Source of the DNA: Clitopilus passeckerianus
Taxonomy: Eukaryota; Basidiomycota; Agaricomycetes; Agaricales; Entolomataceae
Direction: 5' to 3'
DNA: 64,000 nucleotides
NCBI GenBank assembly: GCA_944990035.1
Contig: CALYLX010000146.1
Location: forward strand, 620,001-684,000
Below the pieces are notes generated by a model that was not told the origin of the DNA, searched no databases, and was given only the letters and a program-made list of their open reading frames with translations. Numbering within the stretch: the stretch's first letter is position 1; each line of letters opens with the position of its first letter. The translations under genes and the position numbers were made by a program. Below, in pieces: positions 33,628-45,378 of this stretch.

Positions 33628-35263
33628 CTATTTAATCCCGAGGCCATTATAGAGAACAGGTTGGATCTCCTCCCAGGTAAGAATGACTGGAATTTGAGGT
33701 GGGGGCGCAAGCTGGACGCCTCCGTAAACAGCAACGCCAGATTTGGGATCCAAGTAGTGCATAGTTCCAGCCCATCCGCCCCCTGTTGGAGCAGAATAAA
33801 TGAGTCTCTGTGATGGATACGAGCTGAAAAAGCTTACAATATCCAGAACCGGCCTTTCTTTTTCCTGGACCTTGGTCCTTAGGTTCGACTCCGAGACCTA
33901 GACCGTGCTGATGGCCAGGACTTTGGAACATGAGGTCCATTTGTTCCTCTCCTTCGGGCGTCAAGGAAGGTTCGAAGAATAGTTGGAGGCTTTCCTTCTT
34001 GAGAATAGGGTTTGAAGCAGTACCAGCTGTTGAATACGTAAGACAAAGGTATACGAAGCACTGATCGATATTTGCATACCCAGAATTTGAAGGAGGTGGC
34101 GTTGAAGAGCAAGATACTCCCTAGGTGTACTGAAAAGACCGACGCCTCCTAGATGCAAGTGGACTGTGACGAAAAGCTGAGGAAACGTTTTCTAGACACC
34201 CGAAGATGACCGACCTTTCGAAGGGTCCTGCTCCATGAGGGAGAACTGGTCGGCGAAGTGAAGGAGTTCTCCATCTGATCCTCGGTGAGCAAGCTGGACT
34301 AGTCTGCCTTTCAGTTCGGGGGTCAGATAGAAAGACGTGGACGTCATTCCAACGGGGTCAAAGATGTATTTCTTGCTTGAAATGACCGTTCAACATTAAT
34401 TCATTTGATTCACTGCGATGAAAAGCCACACATACAAGTGTTCCTCCAAGCTTTGGCCGGTAACGCGTTCCACGACAAACCCGAGCGCGTCGGTGGAGTA
34501 TCCATAGACAACTGACCTAATGTGTCAGTTTCCGAAAGGAAGGGATGACATCGACATCGTACAGCTTGTTCCAGGCTCGAATTTGAGAGGTACTCCGGGG
34601 TGATCCCCCTAGCTCATGCATTTCAGCACAGGAAAATATAATAAAGTAATCGCCGACAAACCTGGACCACCTTCCAGAAGCTGCCAATCGGGTCCTTTGG
34701 ATCGTGGGGAGAACCATAGGGTCGTCCGAGTTGGATCGTCGCAGAGGGTAGGCCGTAGTAAAGGCCACTAGAGTGATTGAAAAGATGTCGAACTAGAATG
34801 GGGTTTGATGCAGGTTTATAGACAGGGTTCTCTGGATTTGAGTCGTCGACCACGACAGGATTTGCCAGTTCCGGTATGATATCAGCGACCTTTGTATCAA
34901 GAGTTAGTTTTCCAGATTCGATGACCTGGAAAGCTGCGATCTGCAATGCTTTGAGTACAAATGAATACCTAGAAAAGGGTCGATAGCTTACGGCGGTAAG
35001 CATCTTGGTCTGACTGCAGATCCAAAGCACAGAATCCGGAGTGATAGGAGCTGCATTTGGATTGCCGACATCCTGTGTGCCGGACTGAGCCCAAATGACC
35101 TCGCCATCGGCAGTGGTTGCGCCGTAGACGAGAGCAGGAGCCTTCTTGGCGGCGAGGGCAGCGTCCTAGAAGTACTCGTAATCAATCTGGCGTGGAATTA
35201 GTAGACGCGACTTACAAGTTTGTTCTGGATCGTCTCTTTGGCTTCAGCAGTTAGGGTGACCAT
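33628..35263 (-). CDS. Beta-lactamase-type serine hydrolase 4 (intact)
   Basis: ATG 35263 (MVTLTAEAKETIQNKL) to YNGLGIK (TAG 33628-33630). All splice sites are consistent: intron 1 after KL, then after SQTKMLTA, after KVVQ, inside PGTS|F, after EEHL, after DPSK, after QILG and after SGYC. Motifs: SQTK with the acylated serine, HLFNHSSGLYY, FVYGYSTD (tyrosine of motif 2), LTPELKGRL, GGVGLFSTPREYL, GLGLGVEPKDQGPGKRKAGSGYC, GWAGTMHYLDPKSG. No signal peptide was seen, so it is probably cytosolic. It belongs to the class C beta-lactamase/family VIII esterase superfamily; the natural substrate is unknown. It is the only fully readable member of the closely related trio 3-4-5 and has a TATA box at 35321-35326. 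Confidence 0.85.
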
Positions 35264-35320
35264 GCTCGATTGTTATCAGATTTGGGGATTGTAGGCCACC
35301 AGGAGTCAGGACTTCCCTCA

Positions 35321-35423
35321 TTTATAGCCCCTAAGCCGGCCCCGTGAGTTACCAGTACGTGATCTTGATGATATATCCGGGACGACAATGCTTCCTCAAT
35401 GGAGTAGGAAATGATCACGTTCT
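35321..35423 (-). promoter_or_regulatory. Promoter blocks of hydrolase copy 4
   Basis: AGAACGTGATC (35413-35423), CTCCATTGAGGAA (35392-35404), GGTAACTCACGGGGCC (35338-35353) and TATAAA (35321-35326), 58 bases before ATG 35263. Conserved with copies 3 and 5 while the surrounding bases differ. Confidence 0.65.
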
Positions 35424-35715
35424 GGGCCCAAGAACTGCGGGATGTCAGCCTTTGAATTCGAAGACCGGCAATGAGGCGAACAAAGTAGTGGGTTGCGCCG
35501 GAAGGAAAGTATAATCAGATGAATTGGGGACGTGTCCCCAGAACGTGTCAATGATCACACGGTGAGGAGATGGCTGGTCATCCGGGAACATCGAGAGATG
35601 TACAACGAGGATAGTAGATTCTAGCAAGTCCGGATACCCGTCAAACGATTCGAGAGACTGAAATGGTCGAATTCAATTGTCGCCTCATTGCCTTAACCTG
35701 AATACAGTACTTCTT

Positions 35716-37373
35716 CTAGTTAATCCCGAGGCCATTGTAGAGAACAGGTTGGATATCCTCCCAGGTCAAGACTAATGGAATCTGTGGCGGCAGAGCAAGC
35801 TGCACACCACCATATACGGCAACGCCGGACTTGGGGTCCAGGTAATGGAAGGTTCCAGCCCAACCGCCCCCTGTTCGAGTAAAAATGATTAATCATCATA
35901 TTCGTATACATGCTGAAAGAACGCACAATATCCAGAGCCGGCCTTTCTTCTTCCTGGTCCTTGGTCCTTAGGTTCAACTCCGAGACCTAGGCCGTGCTGG
36001 TGGCCTGGACTTTGGAACATGAGGTCCATTTGTTTCTCTCCTTCGGGAGTCAAGGAAGGTTCAAAGAATAGTTGGAGGGTTTCTTTCTTGAGGATAGGGT
36101 TTGAGGCCGTGCCAGCTGAAGATCAAATATATGAGTTGAGAGATGCACCAAAACTGACCCAAATAAATGGTGTACCTAGAATTTGAAGGAGATGACGTTG
36201 AAGGGTGAGATAGTCCCTCGCCGTGCTGAAAAGACCGACGCCTCCCAAATGCAAATGGACTAGGACAAGGCCTCAGCATTAGTCGAACTCGTACACAGAG
36301 ATAACCAACCTTTGGAAGGTTCGTAGTCCGGGAGAGGGAACTGATTATTGTAGGGAACGAGTTCTCCTTCTGGAGTTCGGTATGCAAGTTTAACCAATCT
36401 CTCTTTAACTCGGGAGTGAGGTAGAAAGATGTAGACTTCATTCCAACAGGTGAGAAGATATATTTCTTGCTAAGAAGGGGCCTTGCGTCAATTCATCCAG
36501 CACTGATCAAACCACAGGGGTGCGCACGCGTGTTCCTCCAAGGTAAGGCCCGTAACGCGCTGAACAAGAAACCCAAGAACATCATTGGAGAACCCATACA
36601 CAACTAGAATTGTTTGTTACCTCAGGTTTGCTGGAAGGGAAGGAAAGCGGAGAACGCACAGCTTGTCCCAGGCTCAAATTTCAGAGGGACCCCGGGGAGG
36701 TTGCCCTGATTGTTTCGCTATCAGTGAAGGCTGACTTCATGGAAGATTGACCCCCCGAACCTTGACCACGTCAAAGAAAGTGCCAATAGGATCCTTCGGA
36801 TCGTGGGGAGCAAGCAAGGCTTGCGGAAGGTGACCTTCCTTGCCCTTAGGCTGGTCTTCGTAGAAAAGGCCACTAGAGTGATTGAAGAGATGGCGAACTA
36901 GAATCGGGTTGGACGCAGGCTTGTAAGAAGGGTTCTCTGCCTTCACATCGTCGACCACGACGGGGTTTGCAAGTTCTGGTATGATGTCAGCGACCTTCGT
37001 ATCCAAAGTGAGTTTTCCCGCTTCGATGACCTGGAAAGCAGCGATCTGGGAACGCTCTCAGTACGAACGAACTCGCGACAGATTGTTTGATAGCGTACCG
37101 CGGCGATCATCTTGGTTTGACTGCAGATCCAAAGTACAGAATCTGGGGTAATGGGTGCTCCGTCTGGGTTGCCGACGTCATGTGGGCCAGACTGCGCCCA
37201 AAGGACCTCACCATCGGCGGTGGTTGCGCCATAAACAATGGCAGGAGCTACTTTGGCCGCCACGGCCGCGTCCTGATAATGTCATTTCAGTCACTTTCAT
37301 CTGAGAGATAGAATTGACAACTTGCGAGTTTGCTTTGGATCGTATCCTTCGCTTCAGCAGTTAAAGTGACCAT
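35716..37373 (-). pseudogene. Beta-lactamase-type serine hydrolase 5, one-base deletion
   Basis: ATG 37373, stop TAG 35716-35718. Close paralog of copies 3 and 4, with SQTK, HLFNHSSGLFYED, LPGVPLKFEPGTSFVYGFSND, KKYIFSPVGMKSTSFYLTPELK, GGVGLFSTARDYL, GLGLGVEPKDQGPGRRKAGSGYC and a readable C-terminus. After LTPELK an A-run has three bases where copy 3 has four (36404-36406). This shifts ERLVKLAYRTPEGE to RDWLNLHTELQKE and leads away from the family. It is the only lesion found, so this copy is either freshly broken or misassembled at a homopolymer. Motif 2 reads Y-G-F, with the catalytic tyrosine kept. Confidence 0.65.
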
Positions 37374-37422
37374 GTTGGATTGTTATCAGATGCTGAAGAT
37401 GATATCACCAGAACCTCCCCAA

Positions 37423-37524
37423 TTTATACATTCAGCCCCGGGCCCGTGAGTTACCCAGCGTGAACAATACGTGATCGTGATGATATGTTGCCTTCCTCGA
37501 TGGAGATTGCTGCGATCACGTTCT
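37423..37524 (-). promoter_or_regulatory. Promoter blocks of hydrolase copy 5
   Basis: AGAACGTGATC (37514-37524), CTCCATCGAGGAA (37493-37505), GGTAACTCACGGGCCC (37440-37455) and TATAAA (37423-37428), 50 bases before ATG 37373. Same order and similar spacing as copies 3 and 4. Confidence 0.65.
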
Positions 37525-37736
37525 CGTTCCAAAGACTGCAGGTATCAGCCCTTGAATAGAAAAGTCGGCGACGGGCGGCAAAGAGAGAGGTGAGTTGAGC
37601 CGACAAGACAATTGGCAATCAGATGAGATTGGTAAGTCTCAAGATGGTGCCAATTGATGAAACTCTGAAGTACCCATCCAGTCGAACAATTGAAGAGAAA
37701 CGATCGACTTGGAATTCAAATGGTAGATTCTAGTTT

Positions 37737-39392
37737 TCAATCGGTCAGATATGAATACAAAACTTTCTCCAACTGCTCCCAGACTCTGAGGACTTCGGCA
37801 TCACGAGTGGGAAGAAGCTGAGATCCAAGTACAGCAGCGATGCCAGTCGTAGGGTCCATAAAGTGGTAAGTGCCGGCCCACCCATACCCTGAGATTCCAG
37901 TCAGTCAATCGATCAAGGGAGGGATTATCTGAGAAACCACGTACACCAAGCACTACCCTTCCTACGCCGTTCGGGGAGATCGGTCAGGTTTACGCAGAGG
38001 GCGGTACTCCAAGAAAGCCCAGCCTCCATCTGCAACATGTTACTAATTTCTTTGTCTCCCCTGGGGGTCAAGGCCGGTTGGAACATCGATTTAACTGCAG
38101 TGGTGGAAAGGATTGGTTTCACCGCGGAACCGTCTGGTTCGAGATTGTTAGACCGCCTTGAGAGGAGGTTTAGAATGGAACTAACCATGGATTTGTAGGA
38201 GATGGCGGAGCAAAGCCAGATAATCACTCATAGAGCAATACAGGCCGGCACCTCCCAGTTGCATGTGGACTGCAAACAAGGAATGTATCAGGGTACTGCT
38301 GTTATGTTTGAAGAAAGGAAGCACCTTTCTCTGGGTCCTGCTCGATTATAGGACACTGGCTGGCCCACGGGCTGACTGAACCATCCAGTTCACGCCATGC
38401 GAGTGGGACTAGCTTCTCTTTCTCGGGAGGTTTGAGATAAAACGTCGGTGAAGTCGCTCCTATTGGGCCAAAGATGTGTTCCTTGCTGTAACGAGCCCTT
38501 TCAGAACCAGGCAATGAACAGATTGGGTTGCACCCACTAGTAGTCTTCAAGAGTTTGCCCCGATACTCGTTCTACGATGAAGCCAAGCGTATCGGCAGCC
38601 CAGCTGTACACAACTGGGGCCGTATCAGACCGTGTTTGAAGCATCATGAAACTTCTAGAACTGACAGCTTGTTCCCGGCTCAAACTTCAACGGTATCTTG
38701 GGGTAAGGACCCTATCGAAATCCTCAGCTTCAGCTACATTCTCAGTTCAGAATCTAATCACCTTGATCAAGTCGTAGAAATGGCCTACAGGATCCACCCG
38801 ACTGTGACTGGAAGTGTACGGAATCGAAAGATGATGGCGCTCCACTCGTTGCTCGAGAGGAGTGTAGAAAAGACCACTGGAATGTGTGAGAAGATGTCGG
38901 ATGGTGATCTTCTTCTCTGCTGGGCGATAGCTGGGCTTCTCAGGCGTAGAGTGTTCGTCCAGAATAATGGGGTCAGCTAGGTGAGGTAGAATAGTTTCTG
39001 CCGGTGTGTCCATGTGCAGTTTTCCCGCGTCTATGAGTTGGAGGGTCGCAATCTGCATAGCCCGGGGTGTAGGTACATCAGCTCATACTCGTAGAGAGAC
39101 TGGCACTTACAGAAGTGATCATCTTCACTTGACTGCAGATCCAAAACAGCGAGTCCCTATTGATCTGCCCACCAGACGGGTCACCGAAGAGTCTAGGGCC
39201 GTGAGGGATGAAGCATAGTTCCTCGCCAACGCTAGTGGCACCAAATACCAGTCCAGGTGTCTTCCCACTGTCAACGGCTTCTTTCTGTACAGAAAAGTTC
39301 GTCCACTAATCCTTCATAAACCGGCATGGCTGAACAAGACGTACCAGGATGCGTCTTATCTCGTCGTGTCCCTCAGCTGAAAGGCGGGGCAT
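37737..39392 (-). CDS. Beta-lactamase-type serine hydrolase 6 (divergent, intact)
   Basis: ATG 39392 (MPRLSAEGHDEIRRIL) to YSYLTD (TGA 37737-37739). Same exon plan as copies 2-5 and no lesion. The SxxK motif is SQVK. Also present are HLLTHSSGLFY, KIPLKFEPGTSFVYSWAADTLGF, YKEHIFGPIGATSPTFYL, LGGAGLYCSMSDYLALLRHLLQI, ERRRKGSAWC and YGWAGTYHFMDPTTG. Motif 2 is Y-S-W; aligned on the LG that follows, the first tyrosine is the conserved one, so activity is possible. It lacks the EPKDQGPGKRK segment of the others. It is the first gene of the minus-strand array and the oldest by divergence, so it may have a distinct substrate. Confidence 0.82.
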
Positions 39393-40094
39393 GATGATCA
39401 CGCTCAAGCTTTAGCTTTGATTGCTGGAAGGTGAAGATGCCTTTATAGCATAGCAGAATGGAGCAACGAACTTCCTCAAAGGCCATGTGAGAGGTTTTCG
39501 GCCCGAAAGGCAGTCAACTAGAATTTCCAGCATTCGTGTTGGTCGGGCTTAATGTTTGAATGGGAAAAGTTCTGTTTGAAGAGAATAGATTCTTGCATAG
39601 GGCTAGGGATTCCGGGCGTTTGTTGTTTTTAGACTATGAGACAGGCTACGCTAGATCCTCCTCCTGGAACAAAATGACTCAGATGAGAGGACTGATTCGA
39701 CGTCAAAAAGGCTTACCAGCCTCCACATCGTTGTCCAAGCTTTCGTCTCCGCCCTCTCCAAGGTAACTGCCAGTCGACACCTCTCGAGTGGTGGTGGAAG
39801 GTGGATGAGAGAGCTGGACAAACACAACAGCTGCAAACATGCGCCATACCTCCAACGTAACCGGCAAGTGATTCAAACAAAATTTCCTCAACAAAACCGA
39901 TCCTCCAAACATCCCGAAAAGAATACATTGCACATCAATATAGTTTTGTTCGTAGCATTATCTGTCAATAACAGTCCGTGTATGAAGCAAAAGTAAGGTA
40001 TCTAGCCCCTACTCCTACGAGTGGGGCGAAGTCTACTCATGAAAGGGGTAGTCATCCATATAAAGATGCATCCGTAATCCATCCATGTTACAGT
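39393..40094. other. Intergenic, no supported gene
   Basis: About 700 bases between hydrolase 6 and UDP-glucose dehydrogenase. It holds the hydrolase 6 promoter. Several overlapping short open frames around 39650-39930 on both strands show no family features. Confidence 0.4.
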
Positions 40095-41903
40095 TTAAGC
40101 AGTCGGTGCTGCGCGTCCAATAGTAGTGACCTTCAGAAGTTTGAATAATGGTCAGCATATGTATAACTCCAGATGTGAAAACGGAAACGTACCCTGAATC
40201 CAATCTCCCGCAACTTGTCCGCATCGAGCAAGAGACGACCATCGAAAAGGAACGCAGGCTTGTGCATGCCATCGTACACCTGCTTCCAGTCGATGCTGAT
40301 GAACTCCTTCCATTCAGTTGCAATCACAACTGCGTCGGCACCCTTGCAGGCCTCAAGGGCAGACGAGGAGATGGTAACTTGGCTCTTGACTAAACAGGCC
40401 AAAGTGTGCTCAGATTAGAGGTATAGGAGGAGTGGAGGAGATACGCACTGTGATCAAGGGGCTTGGAGGGAATGGCCTCGCCGAGGTCCAACCAGATCTG
40501 GCCTTCTTCCACCTTGGGGTCATAGACGTTGACCTTCGCGTTTTCAGAGAGGAAGTCCTTGATGAGAGTAATCGAGGCAGATTCGCGAGTGTCGCCAGTA
40601 TCAGCCTTGAATGCGAATCCAAGAACAGCAATACGCTACCAGACGGTATAAGCATCAAATCCAGCTACTAAGCGAATACACATACCTTTCCTGTGATGGT
40701 GTTGAACAAAGTATCCACGACCCTCTTCGAGAAACGCCTCTTCTGGTACTCGTTCATGTCAACAACTTGCTGCCAGTAAGCAGCAACCTCGGGGAGGTTG
40801 AGACTCTCGCTGAGGTAAACAAGGTTGAGGATATCCTTCTGGAAGCAAGAACCACCAAAGCCGACAGAGGCCCTGAGGAATTTGTTTCCTACACGACTAT
40901 CATAGCCGATAGCATTGGCAACTTCGTCAATGTTGGCACCGGTGGCTTCACAGACTGCTGAGAGCGCGTTGATGGAGGAGATACGTTGGGCAAGCATGGC
41001 GTTGGCTGCTAGCTTGGAGAGTTCGGATGACCATAGGCCGACGGTGATGATTTGTTGAGTCCTGTTCGATTTTTAGTACGATGATAAGAGGCGAAGAAGA
41101 GGAACGTACGGGACCCAGTTTGCGTAGACAGAGACGAGAGCATCGCTGGCGTCCTTGCCTTCTGGTGTTTGAAGGGAACCAATGAGAACTCGGTCAGGCT
41201 TGTAAAGGTCGGAGATGGCTGTGCCCTCGGCAAGGAACTCAGGGTTGGAGAGGATGTCGAATCGGCAGTTAGGCTTGGAATTAGCCTCCAGGATGGTCCT
41301 CATCGACTGGGCGGTGCGGCATGGTACGGTTGATTTCTCGACGACAATTTTCGACGATTTGGCAACTTCGGCAATTCGACGTGTCGCGAGCTCGACATAG
41401 CTACCAAACAAGTCAGATCTTATCCTGGAGGATCGGGACGTTTGAACATACTTGAGATCGGCTGCCCGTCCTGCTCCAACACCACTCTTCTTGGTGGGTG
41501 TGTTTACACTCACGAAGATGAGATCAGCCTCTTCAATGCCCTTATCAACGTCGGTAGAGAAGAAGAGATTGCGTCCTCGAGCAGCCTTGACAACATCAGC
41601 AAGACCAGGCTCGTAGATTGGGAGGTTGAAGTCGGGAGAATTCCATGCAGCGATACGTTGAGCGTTGAGATCAACGATGGTTACTTTGATGTGAGGGCAT
41701 TTCACAGCGATGACAGCGCAAGTTGGGCCACCTATCTCGAAAGTTAGCTTTTCGGAAACGACACGAAAAGCTCGTGTACTTACCGACGTATCCTGCACCA
41801 ACTGTATACGTGCAACGTGTATCGATCAGCTTCCACTAAACTTCCAAGCAGTCGTTAGAAACCACATACTGCAGCAGATGTTTTTGACTTGAACGGGTGC
41901 CAT
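40095..41903 (-). CDS. UDP-glucose 6-dehydrogenase
   Basis: ATG 41903 ([10 protein letters not shown]), stop TAA 40095-40097 ([11 protein letters not shown]). About eight exons; several introns are near 50 bases. The Rossmann motif VGAGYVGGPT opens the protein. Then come [41 protein letters not shown] and [21 protein letters not shown]. The catalytic-cysteine motif is [10 protein letters not shown]. The UDP-binding C-domain has [19 protein letters not shown] and NVYDP, and ends IATEWKEF and DGR. The enzyme oxidises UDP-glucose to UDP-glucuronate with two NAD+, feeding glycan and UDP-xylose synthesis. Cytosolic; no targeting signal was seen. All motifs are intact. The gene is probably single copy and conserved; no lesion was found. 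Confidence 0.95.
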
Positions 41904-42710
41904 CGTTAATCAGGCCTCTTTAGATGAGAATGCTACGTGGAAATTGAGGAAAGGAGGGTGTTCGGGGACAAGAAGTTTAAAAGCTGGTTGTTGGATGAAT
42001 TTCTGCTTGTTCGGGTTGTCTGTTGCCGCTTTTCGGCCATGACATTTGGGGAAGTTTTTAGCCGGACATTTCCTTATCTAGCTCCACTTGCACATCGTAT
42101 GTTTTCCTTGGCCACCATCCAGACCGTTGCTCGCAGCCAAATCTAGCCAGAATTCCACAGCACCGTCTGCGATTGCTGCGTGCTTTTCTCATTAAGAAAG
42201 CTTCGTAGAGATCCAAGCTATTTCTCACTTACACTGAAGTGACCGCCTCGGCCAACCTAGCCGTTCATTGACAAAATTTAATGACCGCAAGCTGACAGAT
42301 GGTGGCTTGAGATCGTATATATGTGCATGGAAGGTACAGAACCTGATCGACACGAGGAGTAGCGTAAGTTGCTGCGGAACTGTGATGAACGCGGTGGTGA
42401 TTAGCGGTACCGAAGTGTAAGCCTGTCAACTGCGAACAAGGGTTTTCATGAGGCTCTCCTGTGCATTGTTGTAGATAAAGACGAAGACACAACGGAAGTG
42501 CTGATTATGGACCTATGCCTGCGTTCGACCTGCCATTGGTCTGCTTAGAGAAGAATACTTTGTCTGACAAGCGAAGAGCCAAAAGTACCTCCGTTCCTGG
42601 GCCTCGACCTCAGTGATCAAATCACAATTGAGCGTTAACCGGGCAAGAAGTTTAGGAATGTAATATACAAAAGTCGTTACAACAGCATGAGGAAAAGCAA
42701 ACACAATCGT
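41904..42710. other. Intergenic, promoter of UDP-glucose dehydrogenase
   Basis: About 800 bases between the dehydrogenase start and the 3' end of the transporter. No gene was recognised. Confidence 0.4.
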
Positions 42711-45378
42711 TTAGGTCATGTACGTGAATCGGGGGTCATGATCCCAAATCTCTTTTTCCACCTCCACACCACCCTCTATAATCTTTTCTTGCTTGATCTC
42801 ATCCTCCGTCATGGCTGAAAGCGCGGCCTCTTTCTTCTTGTTAAGGTGGGCCAGCCGGGTTCGTAATGCGAAGGCTGCGCAGAAGGACACGAACAAGCAT
42901 CTATTGCGAACAGAAGCATTAAGTGACGTCTAGATTGAGAAAAAAATGACAACATACGCAGCAGAGATCGCATGCCCCTTCCTATAGTTATCCTCAGGAT
43001 CAAAGTAGATTTGTGGGGACGCACTGTTCGAGGAAGAATGAAAATCAGCACGGAGCCTTGCTCGAACCAAACTAAGTTTGTACTCACATCGAGACACAAT
43101 TCGAGATTGACACAATGAACGCCGTCCCAACTCCACGCTTAGGAGTCGGCGAGAAGTTATTCGCAGCCCAGCTCCTATCAAAACACGTCAACGTCCATTA
43201 ATCATCCTCCCAACCAACCAAGTACTCACATAACGAGCGGGAACAAACTATAATTCCCCCCAATAACCAAAAACAGCGCAAAATACGCCGCCCCGACGCT
43301 CTTCTGCACCGCCGTAGCCAGGATGAGGTACCCAATGAAGGAAACAGCACACGAGAGCATGATGTGCCACCCGCGATCACGCGTCTTGTCGCTGTGCCAT
43401 GCTTGGAAGAAGACCATGAACCAGCCGACGACGTAGGGGGCGACGGTGAGGCCTTGGGCGTTGATGGAGGAGAAGCCGAGGCCTTTGATTAACTGCGGGT
43501 GGAAGGAAAAGGGATGTCAGTAAGACGGATTGTAGGGCCGAAGAGTGGGAGCTTACGGTAGGCAGGAAGTACGACACAGTCGCGACGCCGACGTTAACTA
43601 GAATAACATCAATAAAGGCTGCATCTCGAGAAAACCGCATGAATACCCACAGCTCGCATAGATCAACATGAACAACCAAGAATTGAGGTCCGAAATGACA
43701 GCTTTGAATCCCTCCCAACCAGTCAAACTACCATGAGACGTAGGCTTATGATCCCTATTCAGCCTCGCTTGTGCGATGGCCCTTTCTCGTGGCGTCAAAA
43801 AGGTCGCGGAGAACGGGAAAGACGGCAGGAAGAAGAGGATTGAGATTGCCATGATGATGGTGGGGATTGCTTCGATCTGGTTGAGGAAGGTCAGTCGGTC
43901 CAGTCTGCGTGATGTTGGGTGGGAGAAGAACGTACGAGGAAGAGGAACTGCCACCCGGCGAGTTTTTCGGTATGTGCACGGACGAGCCCGAATGCAAGTA
44001 AACCCTAGAATACTCTTGATCAGAAGGCGCGGTAACGTTTGAAAGAGCGTATCATACTCCAATAGCACCGGGGAATGTACCGGTCATGCAAAGACTACAA
44101 ATTCATATTATTTCGAGGCCCAAGGACTCTGGTCTGACGAAACTAACCTGATTCGCTTAGCAAGTTCGTGTCTATACCCAATGTAAGCCGTAGCCTCAAA
44201 AGCGTAGAATGTCAATTGATTACCTTTTGTACCAGAACGAAAGGTAGTAAATCATGCCAGCGTAGTATCCTGCTTCACCGATACCCAGAAGCACTCTACA
44301 TTTGCCAATCAGTAATAGCGTCATCTGTCTTAAATTGACGGAGACCTACCGTAATACGAGAAGCCCAGCATATCCTTTGGCATAAACGAACGAGAGAGAT
44401 GCGATTCCCCACCATGTCAGGGATAGGAAGAAGCTAAGCTCTCGTCAGTAAGTTCAAAAGGCTGGCTTGAACCGAAAGCTGGACTCACAATCTATTTGCA
44501 CCTATGTAACGCTGGAATACTGTGATTTGACGTCAATTTCCGTCCTTCATGTCAAGTGAAAGTGGTATGCACCGTTGGCTGGCATCTCCAGCAGACCTAA
44601 TATCTCGTCAGCGGATGATTTGAGAGGTTGAAAGCTAGTAAGCTCACAATATCCAACGTAGAAGATACTCAGAGCAAGGGTCCACTTGTCGTTATTGGTG
44701 ATTCCCTGTCCGAGGGTACGTCAATACAGTGGGTAGCAAGAACGGGAGTTGCGTACAAAATTCTTGTTGAACGCGTCTATGACGTGCGCATTTCCACTGT
44801 GGTTTTGTCGTCAGTGTCGGTTGAATTCAATCATGGCAACATAGAGTTACATGTTTGTACGATCTACAATGAATGGTTAGAAGAACTCTACAAGTTTTGA
44901 CTGAACTGACTTACCGAATTGATTGACTATCCACGTTCGATGGTATGTTGAGCTGAGATCTCATCAGAAAGCCATTGCACTCACAAACATAGCTAGTCCA
45001 TTCATAAGCGTCCATCCACATATAAACACAACGACACAACTTACCTGCAGATAACCAAAGGCAGAACCACGTTGTCAATCTTCTTCTTTACACGATACTG
45101 TAATCACAGAATCTTCATCAGCTCCAACCCTTCCAACCACCCCAAGTAGAAAATCATACCTCTTCCTCCTCCGTATACTCCACCCCAGCAGCATCCTGGT
45201 GTACAGCATCCATATACGTCGAGTCCAAAGGCGAGAAGAAGAACCCCCTCTTCGGCCTGAACCCCAACCTACTCTGATAATACGTCCCCTCCACATTCTT
45301 CGGCTGTTCACCACTGATACTCCTCTCTACATCCTCGCTGCTCTTGCGGGGTTCAGAGTCCACGCCGTCAGACATCAT
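42711..45378 (-). CDS. MFS transporter, anion:cation symporter (Dal5/Tna1-like) family
   Basis: ATG 45378 (MMSDGVDSEPRKSSEDVE) to DPRFTYMT (TAA 42711-42713), in more than ten short exons. After an acidic cytosolic N-terminus, the ACS-family signature GITNNDKWTLALSIFYVGY is found. Membrane segments alternate with loops such as ATFLTPRERAIAQARL (central loop after helix 6), DLNSWLFMLIYA, FMVFFQAWHSDKTRDRGWHI, LSCAVSFIGYLILAT and SWAANNFSPTPKRGVGTAF. A cytosolic tail rich in K/E follows (LNKKKEAALSAMTEDE). About 12 membrane spans are expected. Relatives take up allantoate, nicotinate, pantothenate or similar small acids with protons. Which one cannot be told here. Divergent from EMC2 with a 737-base spacer. 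Confidence 0.88.

Noticed and set aside
35716..39392. Apparent loss of the catalytic tyrosine in hydrolase copies 5 (YGF) and 6 (YSW)
   Set aside because: When aligned on the following (D/A)xLG and compared with the YSxAxDVLG pattern of family VIII esterases, the first tyrosine is the conserved one. All six copies keep it; only the third position varies.
39651..39933. Overlapping short open frames on both strands
   Set aside because: Short, no homology recognised, mutually overlapping in several frames.
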